Source: Acinetobacter bohemicus ANC 3994
GTDB lineage: Bacteria > Pseudomonadota > Gammaproteobacteria > Pseudomonadales > Moraxellaceae
DNA length: 64,000 bases
Direction of reading: 5' to 3'
NCBI RefSeq assembly: GCF_000367925.1
Contig: NZ_KB849168.1
Span: 189,896 to 253,895 of the forward strand
Position numbers and translations under genes: made by a program. Numbering within the stretch: the first letter of the stretch is position 1; every line of letters starts with the position of its first letter. Below are positions 38,132 to 46,623 of the stretch, in pieces. Under the pieces are notes generated by a model that was given only the letters and a program-made list of their open reading frames with translations, ran no database searches and was not told the origin of the DNA.

Positions 38132-38329
38132 CTATTTAGTGGGTTTATTCATATGCACTTGAATAGACTTGCGTATTTGACTAAACACATACATTGCTAA
38201 GGCGAAAACCAAAAGCAATCCGCTACCCATAATGATATAAGTGCTATCTGGAATCTGGGCAAATGCATAGGAAGGTAGCAACAGAGCGAGTATGGCTAAA
38301 AGCACAGTCGGTATAAAATCATGTTTCAT
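38132..38329 (-). CDS. Small membrane protein
   Basis: 65 residues: a signal-like hydrophobic start (MKHDFIPTVLLAILALLLPSYAFA), then IPDSTYIIMGSGLLLVFALAMYVFSQIRKS and a short basic tail. It may be a cleaved single-pass or an uncleaved double-pass inner-membrane protein. The TAG stop codon lies inside the hairpin that was its terminator. The element at 37941 inserted beside it while duplicating the stop-containing bases, so the reading frame is intact. Function is unknown. Confidence 0.7.
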   Translation of the reverse strand: MKHDFIPTVLLAILALLLPSYAFAQIPDSTYIIMGSGLLLVFALAMYVFSQIRKSIQVHMNKPTK

Positions 38330-38483
38330 CCTTAAGCACCCTTTATTGTTTATTCTTCGACATTTAGCAAGTTGAACTTGCCTTATATTTTCTATCTTAG
38401 ACCGATTAAAATATAAAGCAAGTGGTCAAAAATCAGACTAAAGTCGAGTTTATTTTAAACAATAATAAGCTAATCAATCGTGC

Positions 38484-39761
38484 TTAAGGATGGAGCGGTT
38501 GCGTCACGAATTGAGCGGTTTCAGGGGTCTCTTCAATAAAATCATGACTGCCATATTCATTATTATTTAAGTTTAAATGCTTATAACTGAGCACATAAAA
38601 ATCACTATATTTTTTCATCACAATCGGGTGCATGCCTGCGCTTAAAGGCTCGTGTTCTTTAAATAATTTCATGATGTGTCGATCATTCATCGCCACAACA
38701 TAACGCTCATCATTTAAAGTAATCTGTACCAGAGCACTGCCCTTGGCAAAAATTGGAATCAAAAATTTATGATTTAAAGCAATCGCACTGGCTGCATAGC
38801 TTTCAATTTTTTGGCTAATGACATTAAACACCAAGCCATGACCAAAAGAGTCGAGTAACTGGCTGCTGTTTTCCTGCGGTAAATTGACCTGTATGCCCAG
38901 TTTCAGTAAATCTTGCTGACTGACTTGCTTATTACTCAACAATTCTCTTAATAACTGTTGTTTCAACTTTGCGTCAAAAAACTGGTTATCAAGCTGTAAA
39001 TCATTGTTAATTAAAATTGAACCTAAAGCATTTTTATGGCGTGGCAATAAATTTTCAATCACTTTACGATAATAAAACTTACTGTTCTTTTTGACCTGAC
39101 GGATCTTCTGATAAAAGTAAGTGGCATCGAAATCATGCAACAAAAAGTCATGCAATAACTCTGAACTGGCCAGTACTGCAATCGCATCATGCCCAGTAAA
39201 AGGTAAATTCAAGGTATAAATGTGCGGTAACACTTGTTCAAGCTTTATATATTGCGCACGATCTTCTGGGCAATAGGGATCATAAACCACAATGTATTCA
39301 CGCTCAGCCGAAACATCTTGCGGCTGGATTTGCATGTTGGCATTCAGTTCTGCATGAAAGAACATGTTATAACGCGGGTCTTCAACATCGTCAGGATTAA
39401 TTGAATACTGTGGCACTAAGGCAACCACACGTTTTAAATCGAGTAAATTGGAATATTTAATTGCGGCATAACCGCCCATTGAACCGCCATAGCCAATGCG
39501 GGTTTTAAAGGGTGCAATCAGGTCTTCAATTTCGGCAAACATCTGACGCATTGAGCTTTCAGGAAACCACGATTTCTGCTTCGGCATAATGCCAATGACA
39601 TTAAAATCATGTTTAAGCAGTGACTTTTCAGCATTAATCGACAACCCTTTGGCACGCGTAATTAAATCGCCAAAAGAGAAAATCAACTCATCTGATGAGC
39701 CTCTTAAAAAAATTGCCCGAATTTGTTCGTCTTCAAAAATAATGTGTTTTTCCATTTCCAC
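38484..39761 (-). CDS. Alpha/beta-hydrolase-like protein of unknown function
   Basis: 425 residues. The N-terminal 250 residues look like an alpha/beta-hydrolase: a strand pattern, a nucleophile-elbow-like IGYGGSMGGYAAIKY near residue 95, an acid candidate in VVYDPYCPED and a His in LPFTGHDAIAVLASSELLHDFL. The C-terminal half (from about 270) has no recognised domain and ends with a beta-rich stretch. No signal peptide is visible. Related proteins of this type accompany polysaccharide or surface-protein loci in some bacteria, but nothing here supports such a role. The gene is divergent from the methyltransferase gene at 39878. Confidence 0.75.
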   Translation of the reverse strand: MEMEKHIIFEDEQIRAIFLRGSSDELIFSFGDLITRAKGLSINAEKSLLKHDFNVIGIMPKQKSWFPESSMRQMFAEIEDLIAPFKTRIGYGGSMGGYAAIKYSNLLDLKRVVALVPQYSINPDDVEDPRYNMFFHAELNANMQIQPQDVSAEREYIVVYDPYCPEDRAQYIKLEQVLPHIYTLNLPFTGHDAIAVLASSELLHDFLLHDFDATYFYQKIRQVKKNSKFYYRKVIENLLPRHKNALGSILINNDLQLDNQFFDAKLKQQLLRELLSNKQVSQQDLLKLGIQVNLPQENSSQLLDSFGHGLVFNVISQKIESYAASAIALNHKFLIPIFAKGSALVQITLNDERYVVAMNDRHIMKLFKEHEPLSAGMHPIVMKKYSDFYVLSYKHLNLNNNEYGSHDFIEETPETAQFVTQPLHP

Positions 39762-39877
39762 ACCGAAGCAAATCGGCCCTTGTTTTTAGAGTCAATAAAA
39801 CAAATAGACAGTGTGCCTATTTACCAAAAGCCAGTATGTTATTTTATAGATGCTCAGAAGATTAAAAAGCGCAAAAT

Positions 39878-40660
39878 ATGACACAATCACTACATCCAGC
39901 CGCTCAAAAAGGCTTCAGTTCAGCAGCAGAACTCTATCAACAGGTTCGCCCCAGTTATCCACCAGACATCATACATTGGCTGCAAGATCAGCTCCAACTT
40001 GACGAAAAATCACAGGTGATTGATCTCGGTTCAGGTACTGGCAAATTCTTACCTTACTTACAACACATCACAAAACACATTACCGCAATTGAACCGATTC
40101 AGGAAATGTTGGCACAATTACAAAGTGCCTATCCAGACGTGCAGACGCTGCAAGCATCGAGCGATCAGCTACCCTTAACCAGACATAGCCTTGATGCTGT
40201 CATCTGTGCGCAATCGTTTCACTGGTTTGCCAATCTTGAAACATTACAGCAAATTCATCATGTGCTCAAACCTACCGGACATTTGGCCTTAATTTGGAAT
40301 CAACGTGATATTCAGGTCGATTGGGTCAAAGCCCTTGCGGATGTGATTGCACCTTTGGAGGGTAACACACCTCGTTATCATAGTGGTCAATGGAAAAAGG
40401 TCTTTGAGCAGCAAACATTGTTTCAACTGGATCATGTACAGACCTTTCAACAAGCGCATATTGGCACTGTGGAAAATGTCGTGTCTAAACGCTTGCTCTC
40501 CAGCAGTTTCATTGCCGCAATGCCAGAACATGAACAGCAACAGTTAAAAGCCCAATTTGAACAGATTGTTTTCAAGTACACTGGAAAACAGCCGCAAGAT
40601 GAAATTGCTTTTCCCTATTTAACCTATGCTTATGACTTTAAAAAAACTGATTCGCAATAA
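39878..40660 (+). CDS. Class I SAM-dependent methyltransferase
   Basis: 260 residues. The SAM-binding motif I is QVIDLGSGTGKFLPYL near residue 47, followed by the acidic ribose-binding AIEPIQEMLAQL, then VICAQSFHWFANLETLQQIHHVLKPTGHLALIWN. This is the UbiE/Coq5-like methyltransferase_11 pattern. The substrate is unknown. It is followed closely by a lipoprotein gene whose ribosome binding site overlaps its end, so the two are probably co-transcribed. Confidence 0.85.
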   Translation: MTQSLHPAAQKGFSSAAELYQQVRPSYPPDIIHWLQDQLQLDEKSQVIDLGSGTGKFLPYLQHITKHITAIEPIQEMLAQLQSAYPDVQTLQASSDQLPLTRHSLDAVICAQSFHWFANLETLQQIHHVLKPTGHLALIWNQRDIQVDWVKALADVIAPLEGNTPRYHSGQWKKVFEQQTLFQLDHVQTFQQAHIGTVENVVSKRLLSSSFIAAMPEHEQQQLKAQFEQIVFKYTGKQPQDEIAFPYLTYAYDFKKTDSQ

Positions 40661-40670
40661 AGGAATGATC

Positions 40671-41252
40671 ATGAAAAAACTTCAAATGAAACAACTGGGT
40701 TTTCCTTTTTTACTCTGCTCAAGCCTGCTGATCAGTGCTTGTGATAACAGTAAAAATAGCATGGCCGAAAACGATAAAATTCAACCTGAAGATAAGGTCA
40801 TGCAGGAGTTGATTACTGAACCAGTGAAAGCTTTTGAAAAAACGCCAAATGATCAACATGATATTGCTTTACTGACCGACTTTGATCAGCGTTTTACCCA
40901 AATGAGCGATGACATGGAAGATGAACTGAGCAAAATGCGAGAAGCAGGTTCGCTCACCAATGAATTTGCACATCAGCGCAAACGCGACAATATTCAGTCG
41001 GCACTCAACATGTTGAAAGAACTGGATTTAAAAACGGCGCAAGGTCGCTATATTCAAGGCTTGATTGCAGAATATTGGCAAATACAAGCCAAGCTTTATC
41101 ATGAGAACAAAGAACCCAAAGCAGAGACCAAAAAATCAGAGGATCAAGACAAAGGCTTAGGTGAATTTTTACATGCCCAAGAACAGCTTGAACATTGGCA
41201 ATCGCAATATCCTGAAATGACGCAATCTGAATCAACAAAATCAGCCCCATAA
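40671..41252 (+). CDS. Putative lipoprotein
   Basis: About 193 residues. The signal sequence ends in lipobox LISAC (SSLLISACDNSKNS), giving an acylated Cys near residue 24. The mature protein is acidic and helical (EDELSKMREAGSLTNEFAHQRKRDNIQSAL). An upstream in-frame ATG at 40626 would add 15 residues inside the preceding gene, whereas AAAGGA is 8 bases before the ATG at 40671. The stop at 41250-41252 is followed directly by the terminator that copy D of the element has split. Confidence 0.78.
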   Translation: MKKLQMKQLGFPFLLCSSLLISACDNSKNSMAENDKIQPEDKVMQELITEPVKAFEKTPNDQHDIALLTDFDQRFTQMSDDMEDELSKMREAGSLTNEFAHQRKRDNIQSALNMLKELDLKTAQGRYIQGLIAEYWQIQAKLYHENKEPKAETKKSEDQDKGLGEFLHAQEQLEHWQSQYPEMTQSESTKSAP

Positions 41253-41269
41253 AAAAGGGATCTCTTGAT

Positions 41270-41613
41270 TAATGCCAGTCAGTTAAGAAATTGCCTGTTT
41301 TTTTATTTTAAATTCATGATGTTATTCGATACGCGGAAACGTCATCCGCAACTGTTCGAGGCAAAACTATTTTAAAAAATAAGGTTTCTGCGATTTATTA
41401 ATCAATAAAAGGAATTTGACGAGTTTTGCGGTGAGGCGCACTGCGCCGCAAGATGCCTTTCTTGCGAACTCAAAATATATTTTGAGTTTCTCATTTGGGC
41501 TTATCCAAAGTAATATAGGAGCTCCAAGTTTTTGATTTTAAAATATAAGACTCCGTCATGAACAACTAAAAACTAAGGATTTTATTTCTAAAACCCTTAA
41601 CTGATTGGCATTA
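41270..41613 (+). mobile_element. Copy D of terminator-associated MITE-like element
   Basis: A 344-bp element, longer than copies B and C because of an internal segment (about 41430-41495) with the hairpin GAGGCGCACTGCGCC and ACTCAAAATATATTTTGAGT. Its ends are TAATGCCAGTCAGTTAA and TTAACTGATTGGCATTA. The flanks are a perfect 11-bp duplication GATCTCTTGAT (41259-41269 and 41614-41624). Excision restores AAAAGGGATC-TCTT-GATCCCTTTT, a bidirectional terminator between the convergent genes at 40671 and 41651. Internal terminator-like hairpins are present at both ends. The right one, on the minus strand, is TAAGGGTTTT/AAAATCCTTA followed by GTTTTTAG. Confidence 0.92.
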
Positions 41614-41650
41614 GATCTCTTGATCCCTTTTGGCAGCTAATAGCGAAACA

Positions 41651-42082
41651 TTATGGTCGTTCAGCATATTGCGGCAAAGTATCGCAAATGGTGTCCCATT
41701 CTGCTTTAGAGGCCACAAAAATATGCTGTGTTAGCGTTTGGGTCAGTGCTGTATCCAATGTGCCTATACGTAAACGGTAGACATCTGGTGTTTCCGCTTT
41801 AATACTGATAATCGGTGAGCCGCAATCGGCACAGAAACAACGCTGTGTGGTTGCTGTCGATTGAAACTTTTTCAGTAAATGCCCACCTTGTACAATTTTA
41901 AAATCTGCTTTTTGAATGGGTGCATTGGTTGCAAAAGCACTACCGTTGGCTTTGCGGCATTTTCGGCAATGACATTGCACAATATCGCCAATTTCACCTT
42001 GAATTTCATAGCGCAGACCGCCACACAAACAACTTCCTGTATATCGATTTTCTTCAGCCATAAACGACTTCATTTTTATCAT
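41651..42082 (-). CDS. GFA/CENP-V zinc-domain protein
   Basis: 143 residues with the glutathione-dependent formaldehyde-activating enzyme fold. The zinc ligands are in GSCLCGGLRYEI, VQCHCRKCRKANGS and RCFCADCGSPI, i.e. the CxC, CxxC and CxxC sets of the family. Most members are of unknown activity; formaldehyde handling has been shown only for a few. ATGs at codons 4 and 8 are also possible starts. The gene converges on the lipoprotein gene at 40671, and the two share the interrupted terminator. Confidence 0.87.
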   Translation of the reverse strand: MIKMKSFMAEENRYTGSCLCGGLRYEIQGEIGDIVQCHCRKCRKANGSAFATNAPIQKADFKIVQGGHLLKKFQSTATTQRCFCADCGSPIISIKAETPDVYRLRIGTLDTALTQTLTQHIFVASKAEWDTICDTLPQYAERP

Positions 42083-42134
42083 GAGGGAGTTTTTAAGCTA
42101 GCATATTTCTAATCATGCTTCAAAAAATCAACGT

Positions 42135-43337
42135 CTATTCTTGCGCAGAAAGATAATTTTGCACGCCTTCAGCTGCGGCACGACCAGTAGCAAAACAAGC
42201 CGTCAGCAAATAGCCACCCGTCGGTGCATCCCAATCCAACATTTCCCCGCAACAAAAGACCCGTGGATTGGAACGTAATTGCAGTTGTTCGGTCAGTACC
42301 TCGCGTTTTATGCCGCCAGCACAGCTAATGGCTTCTTCGATTGGGCGAAAACCACTGAAAGGAATCAGCAGATGTTTGACCTTTTGCGCCAACGCCAAAG
42401 GATCATTCCAGAGTGCTTTAGCAACCAATTCACGCACTAAACTGGCTTTGGCTGTATCTAAGCCAGCCTTACGCCAGACATTGCTGAGCGACTGTTTTTT
42501 ACTGGGTTGTAATTTTTGGGCTAATTGCGCAATGGTTTGATCGGGCAGCAAGTCCAAATATAACTGCATGGTCTGACCATTTTTTACTTGTTCACGCAAG
42601 GCACGACCTTGCTTATAGATCAAACCACTTTCTAAACCATAATAGCTAATCACAATATCACCCATGGTTTTGGCTTGATCATCCACCCATGCTTCAACGC
42701 GCTTTAACGGCTGCCCGAAGACAGGTTGCATAAACGTAGACCACTGACGCTCAACGCCGGCATTACTGGCTTGAAAGGCTTCAATTTCATCCTTTGCCAA
42801 CCATTGCTGCCATGCACCATCACTGCCTAATTTTGACCAAGACAGCGCACCACAGGCCAGTACGATTGCATCGAAATGCTGCACTGCAAGCTGTTCACTC
42901 ACTAAATCTTTGACCGTCAGTGCCGCTGCATTTAACTCTAAACACTGATGCCGATAATGAAACTGAACACCCTGTTGCTGCAAGCGTTTAAGCCATGCCC
43001 GCAATAACGGGGCGGCTTTCATTTCAATGGGGAAAACCCGCCCAGATGAACCAATATAGGATTCAATGCCCAAATCTTTCATCCAGTTTTGAATCCAAAC
43101 CGCATCCCACTGTCTCACCCACGGTTCAAGCCATTCCGCTTGATCATAGCGCCCAATAAATTGCGCCACAGGTTCAGCATGGGAAATATTTAGGCCTGTT
43201 TTACCGGCCATTAAAAACTTACGCGCAGCCGAAGGTTTCTGTTCATAGACATGCACCTCATAATCGGACTGGCTTAAAACTTCCGCAGCCATAAGACCCG
43301 CAGGGCCAGCACCTATAATTGCAACACGCTTTTTCAT
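42135..43337 (-). CDS. BaiN/HI0933-type FAD-dependent oxidoreductase
   Basis: A 400-residue flavoprotein. The N-terminal dinucleotide motif is RVAIIGAGPAGLMAAEVL. ARKFLMAGKTGLNISH and the C-terminal GGYLLTACFATGRAAAEG place it in the family of HI0933-like/BaiN-related flavoproteins (TIGR03862 type). The reaction is unknown for most members. It is followed after 7 bp upstream-side by the TrmB-like gene on the same strand and is probably co-transcribed with it. Confidence 0.86.
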   Translation of the reverse strand: MKKRVAIIGAGPAGLMAAEVLSQSDYEVHVYEQKPSAARKFLMAGKTGLNISHAEPVAQFIGRYDQAEWLEPWVRQWDAVWIQNWMKDLGIESYIGSSGRVFPIEMKAAPLLRAWLKRLQQQGVQFHYRHQCLELNAAALTVKDLVSEQLAVQHFDAIVLACGALSWSKLGSDGAWQQWLAKDEIEAFQASNAGVERQWSTFMQPVFGQPLKRVEAWVDDQAKTMGDIVISYYGLESGLIYKQGRALREQVKNGQTMQLYLDLLPDQTIAQLAQKLQPSKKQSLSNVWRKAGLDTAKASLVRELVAKALWNDPLALAQKVKHLLIPFSGFRPIEEAISCAGGIKREVLTEQLQLRSNPRVFCCGEMLDWDAPTGGYLLTACFATGRAAAEGVQNYLSAQE

Positions 43338-43344
43338 GACTTAC

Positions 43345-44013
43345 TCATTCAGCTTTTTCAGGTGCAGCAGTTAAATCGGTTTGCTGAGCTGCATTCTGCC
43401 CCTGTAAAGGCATAAAATCATCAAAACGGGTGCGATAGCCTTCTGGCTTGGTGATGATCAATTGCTGACACAATTCACCGCGCTGCAAATACTTAATTTC
43501 AAAATGTGTGCGGGCTGAGGTTTCAGCAATCACTTCTTTAACAAACGGGAGTTTCCACACTTCAATCAACTGCTGCTCTGCTTCGGCAATATATTCAGCA
43601 ATATTACTGGCTAAAGTGACTGTTCCACCAACCTGCAAACGTGACAATAAAAATTCAAAAAAGGGCATATTTAACCAGCGCTGCGCTGGATTATGTGGCT
43701 CAGGATTGGGATATAAAATAAAAAATTGCTGCACTTGAGCAGGATTCAACGCATGTACAATCCACGGCATTGCATCGGCATGAATCGGCTGTAAATTCGC
43801 TTGTCCTTCTAGAACATGCTGCTTGTGCATAGCCAGACATTTTTCACGGGTACGTTCAATCGCCACTAATTTTTTTTCAGGATGTTGTCCCGAAAACAAC
43901 AAGGCATGTTTGCCCTTACCCGCGCCAATTTCCACACAAATGGGATCTGGGCTGATCATTTGAAAATCACGAGGCGCATGCATACGCTGTGCTTGAAATT
44001 GACGAATTGGCAT
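43345..44013 (-). CDS. TrmB-like SAM-dependent methyltransferase
   Basis: 222 residues with the class I methyltransferase core of the TrmB family: CVEIGAGKGKHALLF, VAIERTREKC and HADAMPWIVHALNP. In tRNA (m7G46) methyltransferase the next motif normally reads FPDPWPKKRHHKRR. Here it is FILYPNPEPHNPAQRW, which lacks the basic cluster and the Asp. The protein is therefore either a diverged paralogue with another substrate or an unusual TrmB. No other trmB is visible in this window to compare. It lies 7 bp upstream of the flavoprotein gene. Confidence 0.75.
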   Translation of the reverse strand: MPIRQFQAQRMHAPRDFQMISPDPICVEIGAGKGKHALLFSGQHPEKKLVAIERTREKCLAMHKQHVLEGQANLQPIHADAMPWIVHALNPAQVQQFFILYPNPEPHNPAQRWLNMPFFEFLLSRLQVGGTVTLASNIAEYIAEAEQQLIEVWKLPFVKEVIAETSARTHFEIKYLQRGELCQQLIITKPEGYRTRFDDFMPLQGQNAAQQTDLTAAPEKAE

Positions 44014-44103
44014 AATCAGATCAAACTAACAAAAATCGGCTCAAGTCTAGCAAGAGCAACTGTATTTGCCTAATCGAATCATCATTTTTATCTGGAGCAC
44101 AAC

Positions 44104-44289
44104 ATGCCTCGTACTTTTCCTTGTCCACGCTGTGGTGACGTTTCAACTTGGGAAGGCAATGAATTCCGTCCTTTTTGTTCAGAGCGCTGCAAAATGATTG
44201 ACTTAGGCGCTTGGGCCAATGATGAATATAAACTTCCAACTCAAGATGCACCGCAAGCCGATGGTGGTCGTGAAGAAGATCAGTTTTAA
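44104..44289 (+). CDS. yacG: DNA gyrase inhibitor YacG
   Basis: A 61-residue zinc protein that binds GyrB and inhibits gyrase in E. coli. The zinc site is CPRCGD and FCSERCKMIDLGAW, followed by an acidic tail. In many gammaproteobacteria yacG is next to coaE and pilD; here it stands alone between the TrmB-like gene and a small membrane protein. GGAG precedes the ATG. Confidence 0.92.
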   Translation: MPRTFPCPRCGDVSTWEGNEFRPFCSERCKMIDLGAWANDEYKLPTQDAPQADGGREEDQF

Positions 44290-44385
44290 GGGTGCTTTTT
44301 TAAAATTGCCTTTGCAAAAAACCAAGCCATCGGTTGATGAATGATGCTCATCAACCATTTACCACATAAATTCGAATCCAGCTTT

Positions 44386-44493
44386 TTATATTTTAAAACT
44401 AAAAATAAGAAGCATACCGATTGCAATCATAGACAGCGCTAAATGGTAATAACCAAAGCTGCCTCATGCCATGACGCTAAACATAAACAACAT
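44386..44493 (-). pseudogene. Degenerate paralogue of the small membrane protein at 44655
   Basis: On the minus strand, ATG at 44493 opens a frame reading MLFMFSVMA, stop (TGA), then GSFGYYHLALSMIAIGMLLI and FSFKI, ending at a TAA. It aligns without gaps to residues 19-42 of the intact 61-residue protein at 44655 (MASLGFGIYHHDVIIMAIG onward), with 11 of 23 comparable residues identical, including FG, YH, AIG and the flanking hydrophobics. The in-frame stop and absent N-terminus mark a relic. The remainder of the 44290-44654 spacer shows nothing else. Confidence 0.55.
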
Positions 44494-44654
44494 AGCGCTA
44501 AGCGTTCATCGATGAAAAAAGATTACACCGCATCTTATTGAGAACAATTAAAAATTATTTTGTTTGCTGATAAAAAGAATAGCTGATAAAAGAATAATCA
44601 TGACTCATTTTTTAAACTATAATGATGTGATAAATATAAGAAAAGGAAATAAAA

Positions 44655-44840
44655 ATGGAACCATCGTACTTAAAAATTCTATTTTTTTTATTTGCCTTAC
44701 TGAGTATGGCGAGTTTGGGTTTTGGAATTTATCACCATGATGTCATCATTATGGCAATTGGCATCTTATTTTGTTTTGCCGCAATAATCATCGTCTTAGA
44801 ATTAAAGAAGCACAATAGCAACCCATTTCGTCGAGATTGA
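44655..44840 (+). CDS. Small two-helix membrane protein
   Basis: 61 residues: MEPSYLKILFFLFALLSMAS and then a second hydrophobic stretch IIMAIGILFCFAAIIIVLEL, followed by a basic tail KKHNSNPFRRD expected in the cytoplasm. The two helices are joined by GFGIYHHDV. AAAAGGAAAT lies at a suitable distance before the ATG. No family is recognised. A decayed, inverted relative lies 160 bp upstream. Confidence 0.72.
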   Translation: MEPSYLKILFFLFALLSMASLGFGIYHHDVIIMAIGILFCFAAIIIVLELKKHNSNPFRRD

Positions 44841-44876
44841 TGAAAATGGGTTCATCAATCGACGAAAAGAGAAAAA

Positions 44877-45521
44877 TTAACCAGCCTTACCTGCAACAAA
44901 GGGATTATGTTGTTTTTCGAAACCAATGGTACTTAAAGGCCCATGCCCTGAAATAAATTGCGTTGCGTCTGGCAAACTAAAACATTCACGTTTAATCGAA
45001 TCAATCAGTTGTTGATGATTACCACGAGGGAAATCTGTACGGCCAATTGAACCTTTAAACAAGACATCGCCCGTCCAAAGCAGACCATAATTTTTATTAT
45101 AGAACATCACATGACCTGGGGTATGCCCCGGCGCAAAGCGAACTTCAAACGCTTCATCACCCAGTTTTAATACTTCACCGCCTTCTAACCACTGATTCAC
45201 CTGCACTTTTTCTGGAATAGGAAAACCATACTTTGCAGATACCTCTTGAATCATATCGAGCCAAAAAGCATCTTCTTTATGCGGCCCAATCACAGGCACA
45301 TCCCAAACCTTACTTAATGCGCCCACTGCTCCGGCATGGTCTAAATGTCCATGCGTTAACCATAAGCCTTTCACCGTTAAACCCAAAGCATCGACTTCGG
45401 CTTGTAACTTTTCAGGTTCACCACCAGCATCAATCAAAATCGCTTCTTTGGTTTCAGAATCCCAGACAATTGAACAGTTTTGTTGAAATGCCGTAACAGG
45501 AACAATTTTGACTTGCAACAT
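44877..45521 (-). CDS. MBL-fold hydrolase, glyoxalase II-like (YcbL type)
   Basis: 214 residues with the metallo-beta-lactamase site LTHGHLDHAGAVG (HxHxDH), FAPGHTPGH, WTGDVLF and the last ligand in ISGHGPLSTIG. The short length, lacking the C-terminal glutathione-binding helices of full glyoxalase II, fits the YcbL group. It may hydrolyse thioesters such as S-lactoylglutathione; this is unproven. It is followed by hemH upstream on the same strand (21 bp gap), so the two may be co-transcribed. Confidence 0.88.
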   Translation of the reverse strand: MLQVKIVPVTAFQQNCSIVWDSETKEAILIDAGGEPEKLQAEVDALGLTVKGLWLTHGHLDHAGAVGALSKVWDVPVIGPHKEDAFWLDMIQEVSAKYGFPIPEKVQVNQWLEGGEVLKLGDEAFEVRFAPGHTPGHVMFYNKNYGLLWTGDVLFKGSIGRTDFPRGNHQQLIDSIKRECFSLPDATQFISGHGPLSTIGFEKQHNPFVAGKAG

Positions 45522-45542
45522 AATGGCGAAACCTCGGTGAAA

Positions 45543-46559
45543 TTAGTGAGCTAATGTTTGCGTTAAGGCATCAAGATTAGCTTGAAGCAAAGTTGTGAGC
45601 AATGCCAAATGATCTGCATCGGCATTTAAAGCGGGAATATACGCGTAGTCTTGCCCCCCTGCCGACTTAAACAAGTCTGCATTTTGAATCGCCAATTCTT
45701 CCAGCGTTTCCAAACAATCTGCTGAAAAAGCAGGACTCATAATCTGTACCGACTTTACGCCTTGCTCTGCCCATTGCTGCAATGTGGCATCGGTATAAGG
45801 TTTGACCCATTCCTGTTTACCAAAACGTGACTGGAAGCTGATCGCCCACTGATCCTCTGTTAAATTCAAAGCCTGCGCTAATAATTGCGCTGTAATACGG
45901 CAACGATCGGCATAGGGATCGCCCTTATCGGCATAGGGCTGTGGAATACCGTGAAATGACATCAATAATTTTTCGGCACTGCCATGCTCGGCGCGATAGT
46001 TACGCACACTTTGCGCCAACGCCTGAATATATAAAGGATGCTGATAATAATCACGAATCATCGATAAGCCCGGCAAATTACGCTGAGTCAAGATCCATTT
46101 GGCAATGGCATCATAAAGTGGCGCGGTAGAAGTGGCCGAATATTGAGGGAACAAAGGCAAAAGAATAATGTGATCTTGCACATTTTCACTTAAGTTTTGG
46201 AGTAGATCTTGAATCCCCGGATTGCCATAGCTCATGGCAGGCACCACATTTAATTCAAATTGCGGATAGTCTTGAATCAATTGCTGTTGCACCGCTTGCA
46301 CTTGTTGCAAGACAATTTCACGCATCGGTGAATCTTGCCCCCAGACCATGGCATAAGCATGTGCAACGCGTTTTGGGCGAAAAGGTAAAACAAAGAGTCT
46401 TAAAATGATTTGCCAAATTGGTTTGGGAATTTCGATCACACGCTGATCAGACAAAAACTGCTTCAAAAAACGGCGAACTGCAACAGCAGTGGGTTCGTCA
46501 GGCGTACCCAAATTGGCCAAAATAATGGTGACTTTTGCTTTAGGTGCAGAAAACATCAA
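45543..46559 (-). CDS. hemH: Ferrochelatase
   Basis: 338 residues. It inserts Fe2+ into protoporphyrin IX in the last step of haem synthesis, at the inner face of the cytoplasmic membrane. The opening [29 protein letters not shown], the active-site region [19 protein letters not shown] with the conserved His, and [16 protein letters not shown], then [15 protein letters not shown], are all diagnostic. Confidence 0.95.
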   Translation of the reverse strand: MMFSAPKAKVTIILANLGTPDEPTAVAVRRFLKQFLSDQRVIEIPKPIWQIILRLFVLPFRPKRVAHAYAMVWGQDSPMREIVLQQVQAVQQQLIQDYPQFELNVVPAMSYGNPGIQDLLQNLSENVQDHIILLPLFPQYSATSTAPLYDAIAKWILTQRNLPGLSMIRDYYQHPLYIQALAQSVRNYRAEHGSAEKLLMSFHGIPQPYADKGDPYADRCRITAQLLAQALNLTEDQWAISFQSRFGKQEWVKPYTDATLQQWAEQGVKSVQIMSPAFSADCLETLEELAIQNADLFKSAGGQDYAYIPALNADADHLALLTTLLQANLDALTQTLAH

Positions 46560-46623
46560 ACCCTATTCCAAGATGAATAAACTGGGTTTACTTTAACAGT
46601 TTTCTACACCTTCGCCATATGCA

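Noticed and set aside
37941..41613. Repeated elements considered as a CRISPR array or integron attC sites
   Set aside because: Copies are far apart, hundreds of bases long, flanked by target duplications and lie at terminators; there is no spacer pattern, cas gene or integrase.
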